Shown: piece by piece, positions 11,646 through 22,691 of the stretch
How positions within the stretch are numbered: the stretch's first letter is position 1
Layout of the letters: the number at the start of each line of letters is the position of its first letter
Notes under the pieces: generated by a model
Told to the model about the DNA's origin: nothing
Database searches by the model: none
The model's input: only the letters and a program-made list of their open reading frames with translations
Made by a program: the position numbers and the translations under genes
Assembly (NCBI RefSeq): GCF_021462225.1
Contig: NC_061812.1
Span: 47,411,363-47,475,362 of the forward strand
Source of the DNA: Girardinichthys multiradiatus
Lineage: Eukaryota > Chordata > Actinopteri > Cyprinodontiformes > Goodeidae
Direction of reading: 5' to 3'
DNA length: 64,000 bases

Positions 11646-12078
11646 TACAGGTAGCCTGTATCCCTACACATTTTAATATTTTGAAAAAGTTTAATATTTT
11701 TGCCACTCATTTCAGAATGTGAAAACCTTTATTTCTTGTAATTATAATGTTTGTGGCTAACAGATAATGAAACCACATAATTCAGGTTGTTCTCAAAGTA
11801 TTGAAAGTTGAGTAGAAGGAAACGGTGCACAAGCAAAATGGTTAGCTGCAGCATTGAAAGGACTGTCAAACAAAAACCATTAAGGAATTTGGGGGAGCTT
11901 CACAAGAAATGGACTGAGGATGGAGTCAGCACATCAAGAGCCATAATCATCAAAATTACAAGGAATTAATGTTTGATAATTGCATTCTATTGGTTATTAA
12001 TCTATATGAGTTTTAAATTCTGAAATGAGTGAGAAAAAATAGCTTTTTTTCTCAATATCGTAATTTAGACGTACCTGT
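11646..12078 (+). mobile_element. Deletion derivative of a Tc1/mariner (ISRm11-like) transposon
   Basis: The ends are inverted relative to each other: a left arm with 'TTTTGCCACTCATTTCAGAATGTG' character and a right arm with 'ATTCTGAAATGAGTGAG...TACCTGTAC'. Between them lies a short piece of transposase-coding sequence ('GACTGTCAAACAAAAACC', 'GGGGGAGCTTCACAAGAA', 'GGACTGAGGATGGAGTC') known from a widespread vertebrate TcMar family. Most of the gene is deleted. A related copy is at 60185-60888. Confidence 0.68.
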
Positions 12079-12379
12079 ACAACAAATGTAGGCTACTTCA
12101 TTATTATTATAATTTATTTAACATTGGAGAAAAAAGGGAGTGGCTAAAATTTGCACCTAATGAAGGATTTTTGAGTGAGTTCAATTAAAAGACCGTAAAT
12201 CCTAAAAATACGCTTGAGTGCTTTGTATGGAACTGTTGCTTTAAGACTGAGGGAGAAGTAGCTTTTTGTTGTTGGGTTGGCAAAAGCTATGTGGTCAAAC
12301 TGATGGGACAACAGTTAAAGGATGTACTGCAGAATCTTTGAGTGATAGAAACCGGAAGCTGCTGTATTTCTGCAGACTT

Positions 12380-12630
12380 GACTAAAGTGATAGGAGACCA
12401 GACCGTGATTCAAAGAAAGGAGGGATGAGACTGAAGGGAGCAATCAAAGAGAGGTAGAGAGAAGCAGTGGAACTGGCCTGAACTAGCAGATACGCATCGG
12501 AGTGAAGGGACAATTTTAGAGACCGAAGGGGATAGCGGAGGATAGCCCGGCCGTCCAGCCGCCGCCAGTCATCTGTTTCAGCGACCTCAGCAGCTCCGCA
12601 TCGCAGCTTCAAGAAGAGCGTCTTCAAAAG
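12380..12630 (+). promoter_or_regulatory. Candidate noncoding first exon / promoter region, possibly of cntn2
   Basis: The stretch is purine-rich and then sharply GC- and CpG-rich (12530-12610), unlike the AT-rich surroundings, and matches no TE I know. It ends TTCAAAAG followed by GTAAAC, a good splice donor at 12631. The first coding exon of the downstream contactin gene has a clear splice acceptor in its 5' UTR (54161), so a noncoding first exon must lie upstream on the + strand. This is the best candidate seen, giving a 41.5-kb first intron. It could also belong to an unseen gene or be chance. Confidence 0.42.
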
Positions 12631-13494
12631 GTAAACAGCCCGACAGCATCATCTCCTCCCCGGTTTGTTCGAGATCGTTTTCACCTCTTATACATATGGT
12701 ATGCTCCGGAAAGCAGTGCGACATACGGATAACTGAGCTGCTTTTTACTCTACGGCTTTCTCTTTCAGAAGCCTCGATTTACACAATAACAAGTGTTGTT
12801 ATGCATAGACCGAAGCTCCGTCAGACAAACCTGACGATTTCATTTAAATTTCAAACCCCTTCACGTGATTCATAGGTTGAGGCTGCTGTCCTCACGGGTC
12901 CCCGTTACACAAATCAAGCAAATTACAATGACCACTGAGATATAAAGTTAATATCTCAAATTACCTCTTTATCATGGCACTTGTTAGTTTGTGGGATGCA
13001 TTAGGCAGCAAGTGAAATATTTTTCCTCAAATTTGATGTTAGACGCAGAAAAAATGGGTGGCAGAAGTATTTGAGGGAGTTTGACATGGACTACATTGTC
13101 TTGGCTAAATGTCTGATTCAGGACCACAGCTCTTGTGGGGTGTTGTGTGCATTGGTCAGTATCTATCAAAATTGGTCCTAAGAGGAGCACTAAAACAACA
13201 GCAACATGTGGTCTGATCCAACAGATGAGCTACACATGTAAAGCTGACAGAGCTGTTGACTGTTGGTGAATTCAAGGCAATCCACAAGCCCTGAAAAGAG
13301 ACAGTGTAACTTCTTATAATTGTTTTAGAGTCGATACCTTGCTGTTGTGCTCCCATATTTGTTCAGATGTGTTATGTTGTGTAGTAATGTATTTTATATC
13401 GTTTTATTGTAACTTTTGTTGCCTTGTCAGGTCCCTCTTGAAAAAGAGATTTCTTATCTCTACAAAGCTTTACCTGGTTAAATAAAGGTCATAT
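12631..13494. other. Unique sequence, no gene seen
   Basis: The first 230 bases stay moderately CpG-rich, as is usual just downstream of a promoter exon. After that the sequence is AT-rich with no recognisable ORF or repeat. Confidence 0.4.
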
Positions 13495-13850
13495 ACACTG
13501 TATTGCCAAAGGTATTTGTCTGTCTACCTTTACATACCTTTGATAACATCCTATTCTTAATCTAAAAGGTCCAGTTTGTTGATGGACCCACCGTTGCCAG
13601 CAACAGCAACTTTAATTCTTCTGTAAACATCTTCCACAAGGTTTGGGAGTGTGCTTATAGCTAGATAAGAGAACCAGAATCGCAGTTTCCACTCTAATTC
13701 ATCCCAAAGGTGTTCAAGAAAGATCAGGAATCATTATAGTTTCTACACATTAAACTTTATACACCTGCAGCCATGGACATAATTGGAGCACAGTAATTCA
13801 TTAATTCGGTGGTGTGACCCATTGCTTTCGCTTTCATCAATATTGAGTAT
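13495..13850 (-). mobile_element. Tc1-like transposon deletion derivative
   Basis: The left edge 'ACTGTATTGCCAAAGGTATT' is the terminal repeat type of the fish Tc1 family whose transposase remnant is at 9650-10115. It is followed by reverse-strand sequence from the transposase C-terminal half ('ATCTTCCACAAGGTTTGGGA', 'TCTAATTCATCCCAAAGGTG'). The sequence then jumps to the element's 5' region ('TTATACACCTGCAGCCATGG'). The middle of the gene is lost and the far terminal repeat is eroded. Confidence 0.65.
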
Positions 13851-14304
13851 CTTAAAGACCAAATCATTTTATTCATTTATTTTGCTTATTCATTAAATCA
13901 TACAGGTTGAAAAAACATTTCTAATCATGATGACAAGATGACAAACTGGCTTTTAATTCAAAAAGTTATCACCTCATGCTGCAAATTCTGCAAAAGTAAA
14001 GTTGCATGATAAGATTACCAGTATTTCCAATTTTTAAACTGAAAGATTTCATTATGTGTGCGCATCTAGTTTCTGTGCTTTGAACCTGAACCAGAAAGAA
14101 AGTCAGTGCAACGAGGCTGACAGATAGCACCATAATCATCTTATAAAATCAACTTGATCAGAAAGTTCATTTTTACACATTTGTATAAATTATTCAATTT
14201 CTTATTACTAAAGATCCAATGTTACTCATGAAATATTGTAAAGATAGGTTTGTACTGTGTTAGTTGCTTAACAGATATTTATATTTAGTAAAGAAATACA
14301 AAGG

Positions 14305-14672
14305 GGAGTCAAGTTTAGCCTAAACCAGCTCAGTTATGGTTGAGGTGCAAACACAACCTCCATTTCTGCTACCTGTGCGACCCCTTCTCTTTTCCAATGG
14401 TTATAATCAGTCAGACAGACCCCCAATCCTTGTAGTTTTTAGTAGAACAATGGCCACCAGTGGGCTCTAGATGGACAAACTTTATCAGTTTATTTTCCTT
14501 AGTACCCCTACACATAGCCCATTCTAAAATGGCCAAACTCTAACACTCAGTAGTTTAATCTAACCTCCCCAACAACCCCACAGCATTCCATACCCTTTGT
14601 GAAGTGCCTTGAGACGACATGTGTTGTGAATTGTCGTTATATAAATAAAACTAAATTGAACTGAATAGAATG
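14305..14672 (+). mobile_element. L2 LINE 3' UTR fragment
   Basis: The sequence is the reverse complement of the L2 3' region seen near 27630-27985 and 38930-39120 ('TAGCCTAAACCAGCTCAGTT', 'GGTTGAGGTGCAAACACA'). It ends with the diagnostic L2 tail: GTGCCTTGAGACGACATG, GTTGTGAATTG, TATATAAATAAAACT and an ATTGAACTGAA-type repeat. No coding part remains, so this is a short 5'-truncated insertion on the + strand. Confidence 0.82.
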
Positions 14673-16415
14673 TTTGGTATGGATCGCTTTACTCATTATT
14701 TTCTCAGTTTGCTGGTTGTTTAATTTCTTTTGGTTAATTTTCCACTGTTAAAAACAACATCAGCATTGATTTTCTGAGATTTTGTAAGCATAGTTCCCCC
14801 TGCTGCGTATTTGAAAAAGAATGTATAAATTATAGAAATGTATTATTACACTGTAACTAAATTACATTTATGGTTAAATGACTTGTTTAAGACTTGCCTT
14901 TTAAATTTTAAGACTTAAACTCCACTGTGGAATCTGCAGACTTAGTTGTGACTTGCTAAATAATGCCGTTATCCCACCTCAACATGACCATAAAATTAAA
15001 TAATGATTTATTAATTTAAAACTTTCAAAATAAAAAAAAAAAAATGTTTTCGTTACAAAGATAGGTTAACTTGGCTGATACAGTCATCTTCAGTTATATA
15101 GAAATGTTCACATGTAATAAGATTTGTTTTGCTACTTTTAATTCTGATAAAAACACTTTTGTATAGAAGTAAATCTGGGGCAACATGATTTGTGCATTGT
15201 AACTGTGAATTTGAAGCCACAGAAAGAAATGCTCTAGGAGTTTTGTAATTTTAGTAATTTTTTAATTGTCTTTCACAATTACAAAACAACAGTTACACCT
15301 CTTTAGATTCTTTTGTACAAATGCACAAATTGTATTCTGTGAGTCAAACATCAAAACCCTCTTACATTCATAGTTTTGCTCCAACAGATCTAAAACCATT
15401 GTATTATGGTCAAGAAAATGTTTTCAAAATAGGCTCTTTTGTAAGGTAAATAAAATGTTATTACTCTTTTTTACTTCCTGATTGTGACTAATTGTAGTGT
15501 TTAAAAAACAGCCCTATCCCAAACGCAAAAATGGTTTCACATAGGGCTGTTGTAAACGATTTAGTAATCGAGTATTCTATCGATTATTCTGATGATTAAT
15601 AAAGTAGTCGAATAAAAATTCAATTTTGCTGTAGGAGCTTAAGATAGTAGAAATATATGAAAGAGAAAATGCAAGTAAAAATTAAATTCTTAAATGCAAT
15701 AAGATTCAAACATTTACCGCTAGTTTCAAGTCTAAAATTTGAAAAAATCTTGTTCTTTTTCTAAAGTGCAAAAAGAGATGAGAAATAAATGATCTCACAT
15801 CAACTTAAAAATTAAATAGCAAACTTAAATTGAGGCATTTAGTGAACACTGACTGCCATTCATAGATGTTACACTAGACTTTAGGCCTCAAGTATGAAAA
15901 AACTTGTACATTTATTTATTTCTGTGAAGGAGAAGTTTACCCCTACTGATGACCCTACTACAGCAAAAGTAAATAAGTGATTAATGCATTTTAAGCTTCA
16001 GTTACTTGATTTTTTTAATGTATATATATATGACGTTCAAAGTTGCTTTAAATACAAGCATTTTAGCATTACAAAAAATCTAAATGTTGCATATTATTTT
16101 TGTTTTTTCCAGATTACAAAAGTAAATGTGATCTTTGTAAATAGGTTTGAGTTACACAATTTGACTGCAAAGAACTGAGTTTTGAGTTATTATAAATAGC
16201 AAACGTTTAGGCATGTTTTAATTAAGACAATATTATTATTACATTGGTCCAGTGTTTGCAAAAATTTTATTTTGACTGTGAGCTGTAAACAAATACTACA
16301 CTAAAGGCAAATGACAGATTCCAAAGCAGAAGTTTGGTGCCAGCCATATAATAGAAAAACCATATTAATGACTAAAACTATTTAAAGTTTATATTACTAT
16401 ATATTATAATATAGC
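14673..16415. other. AT-rich sequence with a possible hAT-type terminus
   Basis: No gene was seen. At 15541-15610 'ATAGGGCTGTTGTAAACGAT', followed by alternating TCGA/ATCGATTA motifs, resembles ends of fish nonautonomous hAT elements. An inverted ACAGCCCTAT copy lies 30 bases upstream at about 15508. The partner end was not found. Confidence 0.35.
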
Positions 16416-16429
16416 AATATTCACTAAGT
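16416..16429. repeat. Left target-site duplication of Rex3 copy 1
   Basis: The 14-bp AATATTCACTAAGT is repeated exactly at 18219-18232, flanking the Rex3 insertion. Confidence 0.95.
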
Positions 16430-18218
16430 GGGTACCGTGAGGCCAAGTGTGCTGCGGCCCGGGCTGTGGCAGACGCAAAAACTCGGGCCTGGGAGGAGTT
16501 CAGTGGGGCCATGGAGAAGGACTACCGGTTGGCCTCGAAGCAATTTTGGCAAATCCTCTAGCGCCTCAGGAGGGGGAAGCAGTACTTCGCCAACCCTGTT
16601 TACAGTGAGGGTGGGGAGCTGCTGACCTCGACTGGGGACATTATTGGGCGGTGGGAGGAGTACTTTGAGGATATCCTCAATCCTGCCATCACGCATTCCC
16701 TGGTGGAAGCAGAGGCTGGGGACTCGGGGTTGGACTCATTCATCACCCATGCTGAAGTCACCGTGGTGGTTAAAAAGCTCCACGGTGGCAGGGCTCCGGG
16801 GGTGGATGAGATCCGCCCTGAGTACCTCAAGTCTCTGGATGTTGTGGGGCTGTCATGGTTAACACGCCTCTTCAACATTGCATGGCGGACGGGGACAGTG
16901 CCTCTGGACTGGCAGACTAGGGTGGTATTCCCCCTTCATAAGAGGGTTGCCCGGAGGGTGTGTTCCAACTATAGGGGATCACACTCACACACCTGGAGAA
17001 GGCATTCAACTGTGTCCCTCATGGTGCCCTGTGGGAGTGTGTAAGAGTGCGGCCTTACTACTGAGCTAAAAGCAGTTAACACAAAACTCAGAGTTCTCTC
17101 TCTTCCCAGTCTTCATGGGGGGAACTTTATTTCTTACAATGTACGAAACATCTTCATCAAAAATTCCAGACGTTCCCTACCTTCAGTTCCCTACCTTTAG
17201 TTCTTATAGGGCATTTTTATACAGATACAAAGCATTGGTGTGTATGTGGTCCTCTTGAACAATCGAATTTATCATACTCATTTAGGAGTATGGAGTTGGG
17301 GGCCCTTTATTAGGTGCCATCCGGTCTCTGTACAAGAGGAGCAGGAGTTTGGTCCGCATTGCCGGCACTAAGTCGGACCTGATCCCGGTGCATGTTGGAC
17401 TCCCGCAGGGCTGCCCTTTGTCACCAGTCCTGTTCATAACTTTTATGGACAGGATTTCTAGGCGCAGCCAAGGGCCGGAAGGGGTCTGGTTTGGGGACCA
17501 GAGGATTTCGTCTCTTCTTTTTGCAGATGACGTGGACCTTCTGGCCCCCTCACATGACTTACAACATGGACTGGGGTGGTTCGCAGCCAAGTGTGAAGTG
17601 GCTGGGGTGAAGATCAGCCCCTCCAAATCCGAGGCTATGGTTTTCGACCGGAAAAGGGTGGCTTGTCCTCTTAAGGTTGGTGGGGAGTTCTTGCCTCAAG
17701 TGGAGGAGTTCAAGTATCCTGGGGTCTTGCTCACGAGTGAAGAGGGAATGGAGTGGGAGATTGACAAACGGATCGGTGCGGCTGCCATAGTAATGGGGAC
17801 GCTGTGCCGGTCCATTGTGGTGAAGAGAGAGCTGAGCCGAAAAGTGAAGCTCTTGATTTAACGGTCGGTCTACGTTCCTACCCTCACCTATGGCCATGAA
17901 CTTTGGGTCATGACTGAAAGAACGAGATCCCGGATACAAGCGGTTGAAATGAGCTTCCTCCGTTGGGTGGCCGGGCATCTATACCGGATGCTCCCTCGAC
18001 ACCTTTCTAGGGAGGTGTTCCAGGCACATCCCACCGGGAGGAGGCCCAGGGGACGGCCCTGGACACGCTGGAGGGACTATGTCTCTCGGCTGGCCTGGGA
18101 ACGCCTTGGGCTGCCCCTGGAGGAGCTGGAGGAGGTGTCTGGGGAGAGGGACATCTGGATGCCTCTACTGAGTCTGCAGCCCCTTGCGACCCAGTCCCGG
18201 ATGAAACGTAAGACGACG
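16430..18218 (+). mobile_element. Rex3 retrotransposon copy 1 (RTE clade), 5'-truncated
   Basis: The + strand encodes pieces of the Rex3 reverse transcriptase: 'GGRAPGVDEIRPEYLKSL', 'WLTRLFNIAWRTGTVPLDWQ', 'GLPQGCPLSPVLFITFMDRI', 'SSLLFADDVDLLAPS' (the FADD catalytic box), 'QVEEFKYPGVLLTSE' and the C-terminal 'HPTGRRPRGRPWTRWRDYVS'. Motifs equal to the published Rex3 PCR primer sites are recognisable in this family. The endonuclease half is missing, as expected from 5' truncation. An exact 14-bp duplication flanks the copy, so it is a genuine insertion. It has internal deletions (around 16975-17000) and a 245-bp foreign insert (17040-17284), so it is dead. The 3' end has GACGACG-type repeats. 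Confidence 0.93.
17040..17284. mobile_element. Unidentified ~245-bp insert inside Rex3 copy 1
   Basis: This block has no counterpart in the other Rex3 copies (compare 44740-44790). GGAGT occurs at both edges and may be a 5-bp target duplication. The inside has a polypyrimidine stretch and TATACAGATAC-like sequence. It could be a solo LTR or MITE; I cannot name it. Confidence 0.5.
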
Positions 18219-18232
18219 AATATTCACTAAGT
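18219..18232. repeat. Right target-site duplication of Rex3 copy 1
   Basis: Exact repeat of 16416-16429. Confidence 0.95.
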
Positions 18233-18254
18233 ACAGGACAAACAGCCATGCACA

Positions 18255-18385
18255 CACAGATTACTCTAGACATGGGCCAGTAAAAGAATTTCAGTATAAT
18301 TACCATGAATAAAAATCCCATGGTATCATGGTATAACATAGTCTAATTACTTTTATTTGAAAAACAAAAGCAACAATTATTCCTG
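18255..18385 (-). repeat. Dispersed repeat next to a SINE (inverted copy at 58060-58195)
   Basis: The sequence with 'GACATGGGCCAGTAAAAGA', 'CATGGTATCATGGTATAACA' and 'AGTCTAATTACTTTTATTTG' reappears as its reverse complement at 58060-58195. In both places it abuts the tail side of the same SINE family. It is probably a MITE or one larger composite repeat. Confidence 0.65.
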
Positions 18386-18394
18386 CTGCTAAAA

Positions 18395-18772
18395 ATTGAA
18401 TATTCATTCATTCATCTTTTATATCGCTTATTAAAGTGTTGGTCACAAGGGAGCTGGTGCTTATCTCAAGCAGTCTACGGGCGAGAGGCAGGGTACACCC
18501 TGGACAGGTTGTCAATCCATTGCAGGGGAACACATAGACAGGACATGCACACACTCATTCACACCTAAGGGCAATTTAGAGAGACTAATTAACCTAACAG
18601 TCAAGTTTTTGGACTGTGGGAGGAAGCCGGGGTACCCGGTGAAAACCCACACATGCAGCTGGAGAACATGCAAACTCCATGCAGAAAAACCTCTGGCCGG
18701 GAGTCGAACCTAGGACCTTCTTGCTGCAATGCAACAGTGCTTCCAACTGCACCACCTTGCAGCCCTATTTTG
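18395..18772 (-). mobile_element. tRNA-derived SINE, nearly full length
   Basis: On the minus strand the unit starts GGGCTGCAAGGTGGTGCAGT and carries a polymerase III B-box (GGTTCGACTCCC at about 18703-18714). It then has the body ('TTTCTGCATGGAGTTTGCAT', 'CGGCTTCCTCCCACAGTCC') and a tail ('GTACCCTGCCTCTCGCCCG') ending in GAATGAATGAAT. This is the common teleost tRNA-type SINE whose tail matches an RTE-like LINE. Partial copies lie at 19090-19285 and 57950-58040. Confidence 0.85.
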
Positions 18773-19089
18773 TCTTATGTATTTGTAAAATAATGTATAC
18801 TACTGATTTGGACCTGAGTTTTACCACATTACATTATATTAATTTTACACATGTATGCTTATTATTTTAAATAATTGGATATAGAATCATTGTTATTATC
18901 TCCGATGTATGATTACAGTTGAGATGAGTCATCTGTGCTGGAATTTTTGGTTTTGGGAGCTGTATTTGCTGTGTCCACTGAATTGTGCCTCTGGCTGCTG
19001 TCTTAAAGGTGCATTAAACGTGCAGTGACAAGACTTCTGCCTCTTGTGTCGGTATGCTAATGTCTATTTTGTTGTAATACGGTTTCATT
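18773..19089. other. Unique AT-rich sequence
   Basis: Nothing recognisable lies between the two SINE copies. Confidence 0.4.
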
Positions 19090-19286
19090 AATTCACACCC
19101 TTTAGGTGTGTGAATGAGTGTGTTCATGGTTGTTTGTGTGTTGCCCTGCAATGGACTGGCGACCTGTCCAGGGTGTGGTCCGCCTCCCGCCCATAGACTG
19201 ATGGAGATAGGCACCAGCTTTCCCGCGACCCAAGATCTGTCCCGCGACCCACTATGGAAGAAGCGGTATAGAAAATGACTGACTGA
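19090..19286 (+). mobile_element. SINE fragment (3' half)
   Basis: This is the same tail as the SINE at 18395-18772, in + orientation: 'GGTGTGTGAATGAGTGTG', 'CAATGGACTGGCGACCTG', 'TAGACTGATGGAGATAGGC' and an ending ATGACTGACTGA. The tRNA head is missing. A short internal duplication (GCGACCCA...) is present. Confidence 0.82.
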
Positions 19287-19411
19287 ATTAACCTTAGGAA
19301 CAGTATGTATTAAATCAAACATATTTAAAACTGATGGTTTTTACCGAGTTTCATTTGTAATTCTCCTTAATGAAATGAACCGGAAGCATTTTATGTTTCC
19401 TCTGATTAGCC
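19287..19411 (-). repeat. Probable 3' LTR piece of the Gypsy element
   Basis: Shared with 30872-30991 ('TTAACCTTAGGAACAGTAT', 'GTTTCATTTGTAATTCTCC', 'TTAATGAAAT'). The left edge abuts a SINE tail and the right part is cut by a solo LTR, so the LTR ends are not definable. Confidence 0.55.
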
Positions 19412-19507
19412 AACAAACACACATTTAGTGCATCTTCAACCAAAAATACATGTGTGAACACTAAGGACTTTTATCACAGACCAACAACTGTGCTAGTAAT
19501 AAAATGG

Positions 19508-21382
19508 TGTTGGGATTATGAATCTGAGAATATTATTTAATATTTAATATTAATATTTTAATATATTGGAGTTATTCATTTTGACGAAAGTCTAAATTTG
19601 TTAACTCCCGAAATGCCACGAGTTATAATGTTCTCTTAAATATAGTCAGTGACATCTGATGTTAGAACTCTGATGTTTTGAGTCCTATTGTGACCAGTGA
19701 CAGCTGGTTTTAAGCTCATCACTTGGTGCATCAATAATGTGCAGTGCAAGCTGTTCATAATAATGTCCACCCAGCGGGACGCCAATGATGGGATCATGAA
19801 TCTGAGAATATTTCAATCAACAAACCCTTTACTATGCTAAAACAATCCAACTAAACTACCAAGCAGAATTAAAGCATAAGGAAAACTAATGGGCTATGTA
19901 CAATATAAACAGGTTGATGAGAGATGATTGAAAACCATGACCAAAAGAGTGATGCAACATTACCATGCAATGTTTATGTTTGAGAACCAAGGATTATCTT
20001 GAAGAATCTGGAAATGAAGTTAAGTTAGTCTTGGAACCAACTTAGGCAATAATCAGCAAACGTTTAGACAACCATTCACAATGCAATATCAGATAAAATA
20101 TTATTTTAATAAAATAATGTTTTAAGAATGATCTGCTGAATAAAACCAACCTTCTGGATGAGTTCTCAACTGTGTCTCATTAGCTGCCTTTATTTATTGA
20201 AATAATATTTGAATAAATATTATTAAGGGAATATTTTGGAAAGAGCCAAATCTTTCTGGAGAAATGGGGCTTAATGTTGTTTACTTATTTATCAAATTTA
20301 GTAAAATGATGTTTGGGAGACATTATTTACTGGATTGAAAATTAAATCTTTCTGGGTAAATATTATTTAGCAGCAAGCACATGTCCTTAGTTGTTAGCAG
20401 TTAAGCTAACAAAGGAGGCTAATAGCTTAGCACCAGAATCAAACACACACCTTTAAAATACCGTCAATAAAAGGGTTAAAATGCATAAGCGCGGACGGCG
20501 TGTTATGATCAATCTTTTGTTTAAAATCACCCTTTAATAAAGTGTGTCTTAACTTTAAAAACACACAAACACAGAACACAAACTGAACATGTGTGCTGCA
20601 GATATTCTGCTAGCACCAAGAGAGCTGAGTTCAACACACAAACAAAACCAAACTTCATAAAATGGAAAACGTTTAGATCATTTCAATCTAAATCTTTCTA
20701 TATTATTCTGCCCAAACACTTAACCTCATGAACTGTGGTGAGGAACGTTGTCCAAGGCGGAGAAGTTTGAAGACACATCCACAGTCTTTAAACGGTTAGC
20801 TACAGCTAACCTCCGTGGCTGTGGATGAAAGACGGCCCATTCTGTCCGCCAATCACACTGCACGTTACCGTAACCACGATGATGCGGTCTCTGCTGTCTT
20901 CCTTCCAGACTGGGAGACCGCTCCGCTCGGCTTCGTAGAGACCGCTTCTCTGTAGGGAACTTCTCTGGGACAGTTTGCTTCTGCAGGCCTCAGAGAGAAA
21001 GTAAGCAATTCTTACACCTTAATTTCCCCGTTCATGAATGAAAATACCGGATACACAGACAGTATTTCATTCGTACTCAACTTTGCATATGATCGATGAT
21101 TGTATGGCATCTTTGGACCCAGTTGAAGAGTTTATGTCTGTTTGCCAGCAAAGAGACATCAGCGCGCTTGTCTCCTCTATCCGGTCCCCCTGGAAGGCCG
21201 TGTGGAAGAGGTCGGCTTGTTGGAGAGGGGGTGCTCTTATTCAGACAGTGGCATCATGGGAAGTCTGCTGCTACCCCTCTTTCCTCAGTTGCTGGAAGTC
21301 AGTTAAATGCAATTTATTTTGAAAGTTCCACAAAAGTGTTTACCGGAGTTTTAATGTTGAAATCCATGGCTGGGTCCCAAAA
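19508..21382. repeat. Solo LTR, copy 1 (family shared with 31336-36522)
   Basis: The 1,875-bp block starts TGTTGGGATTATGAATCTG and ends GGTCCCAAAA (expected CA end, mutated). It is flanked by a 4-bp duplication ATGG (19504-19507 and 21383-21386). It aligns by eye over nearly its whole length with copy 2, except about 240 bp near its left end, where copy 1 carries a different segment followed by a second start-like motif (near 19790). No gag or pol belongs to it, so it is a solo LTR left by LTR-LTR recombination. It has a GC-rich promoter-like part at 20810-21000. The parent could be Gypsy or ERV1-like; both make 4-bp duplications. Confidence 0.82.
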
Positions 21383-21585
21383 ATGGGACCACAAATGTAC
21401 TTCTTTGCCCAGCCTTTGCACTTAGCTCAGTATATCTGTTTAGCCCAGCATCTAATGTCATTACACATTTACTCTGTTCAACATAGGTTTTGGCCATAAA
21501 CTCATGCCTTTGCAGAACTCGTGTGTCTGTCAGCAGTTAGCTTATCTCCTGCAAACTCAGAAAAGCATAAAGCACTTCTCTGAAC

Positions 21586-21987
21586 TTAAGTTGGCTGTCC
21601 CAATGTATCATAACACAGTACAGTTGGTTGCTGTCTGTGTCTTTGGGGTCGCTGTGTCACAGTGTTGGTCTTGCCCCGTCCTGCAGCTGGCATGTCAATC
21701 TCAGGCTCACTGCTTACTAACCTTTCACTTTGTAAACTTGGTCCTCCCAGTAGGACTGGATCTTTGCGGTTTCCGTCTCTAGGCGTAAGATTTTGGAGAA
21801 GAACTCTATCTTCGGGTTTAAGATCTCTCCCCATAACTCTCTTGTCGTAATAGGCTTTTTGCCGAGCAGATTCCTTGGTTGCTGTTTTAGAAGCCACTGT
21901 GTATGCCTCCTACATTCTCCTTTTCCAGCAGCTAACATCGTTATAATAATCCACACGAGCCTCATGTTTTTCTAGATCGAAGAGCAG
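21586..21987 (-). pseudogene. Gypsy integrase C-terminal region
   Basis: On the minus strand, frames carry 'ASKTATKESARQKAYYDKR', 'GRDLKPEDRVLLQNLTPRD' and, shifted, 'SYWEDQVYKVKG', then the pol C-terminus with 'QRHRQQPTVLCYDTLGQPT'. These are the GPY/F-type chromatin-binding end and tail typical of fish Gypsy integrases. At least two frameshifts separate the parts. The upstream integrase core continues directly on the far side of the hAT element at 24270. Confidence 0.85.
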
Positions 21988-21995
21988 GTGGGAAG
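21988..21995. repeat. Left 8-bp target-site duplication of the hAT element
   Basis: GTGGGAAG, repeated exactly at 24262-24269. Confidence 0.92.
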
Positions 21996-22342
21996 TAGCG
22001 GCTGACATTTTTTCGGGAGTCCCACGGGTCACGGGATTCCCATGGGAATCTCGCGGGACGGGAGACAGCATCAGTAACGATCACGTGATTGGGATGGTAC
22101 AGGATAAAAAATGAACGGGAGCAGACGGAAGCGGGAGCTAACCAATAGGAGGGAAAACAAACTAGGATCAATTGACTTTGGAAATGTAAAACTGAGACTT
22201 TGTTATAAACTTTAAGAAAAAAAAACTTGAATCGACATTGTGTAGTTTTTTTCCAAGAAGCCTATACTATAATGCGAGTCAAACGAACTACACGACCCAC
22301 AAGCCAACAGTGCTTCTGATCGATGTTTTCCACCTGCGTTCA

Positions 22343-22560
22343 GGATGGAGGGAGCAAACGCAGGTGGAGAACTGGACGTGGTAAAATTGGATTTGTAACG
22401 TAAAGTCAGAAATAAGGACTTATCTATTAAACTCATAGAGCTGACAGGAAAGTCACAAATATTACCGAACTTCAGGAGAGTTGAATGCAGCGGTGTTAAC
22501 ACGCAGTCTGCTGCTTGTAAAACGTGTTTAGACGTAATTAAGTTCACCAGTGATTAAGGG
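22343..22560 (+). pseudogene. BED-type zinc finger remnant of hAT transposase
   Basis: From the ATG at 22343 the reading is 'MEGANAGGELDVVKLDL', then a stop, then in the same frame 'NFRRVECSGVNTQSAACKTC' and 'LDVIKF'. The C-x2-C in 'AACKTC' followed by a hydrophobic stretch is how the N-terminal BED finger of ZBED/hAT transposases begins. The His pair and everything after it are lost. BED fingers bind the element's own DNA ends. Confidence 0.5.
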
Positions 22561-22691
22561 ACACTTGTAAGGCAGATTCTGGATTAAATCAGCCCTGCAT
22601 CTCTTCATTCATCAAACCAAAAGTACCAACATGTGTCTCATCTGACCAACAAAATTGCTGCATGTGCACTAACGATTTAAGAGGTAAGGTA

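Noticed and set aside
18703..18714. B-box-like sequence as a tRNA gene
   Set aside because: It is part of a SINE. No cloverleaf or anticodon stem could be drawn.
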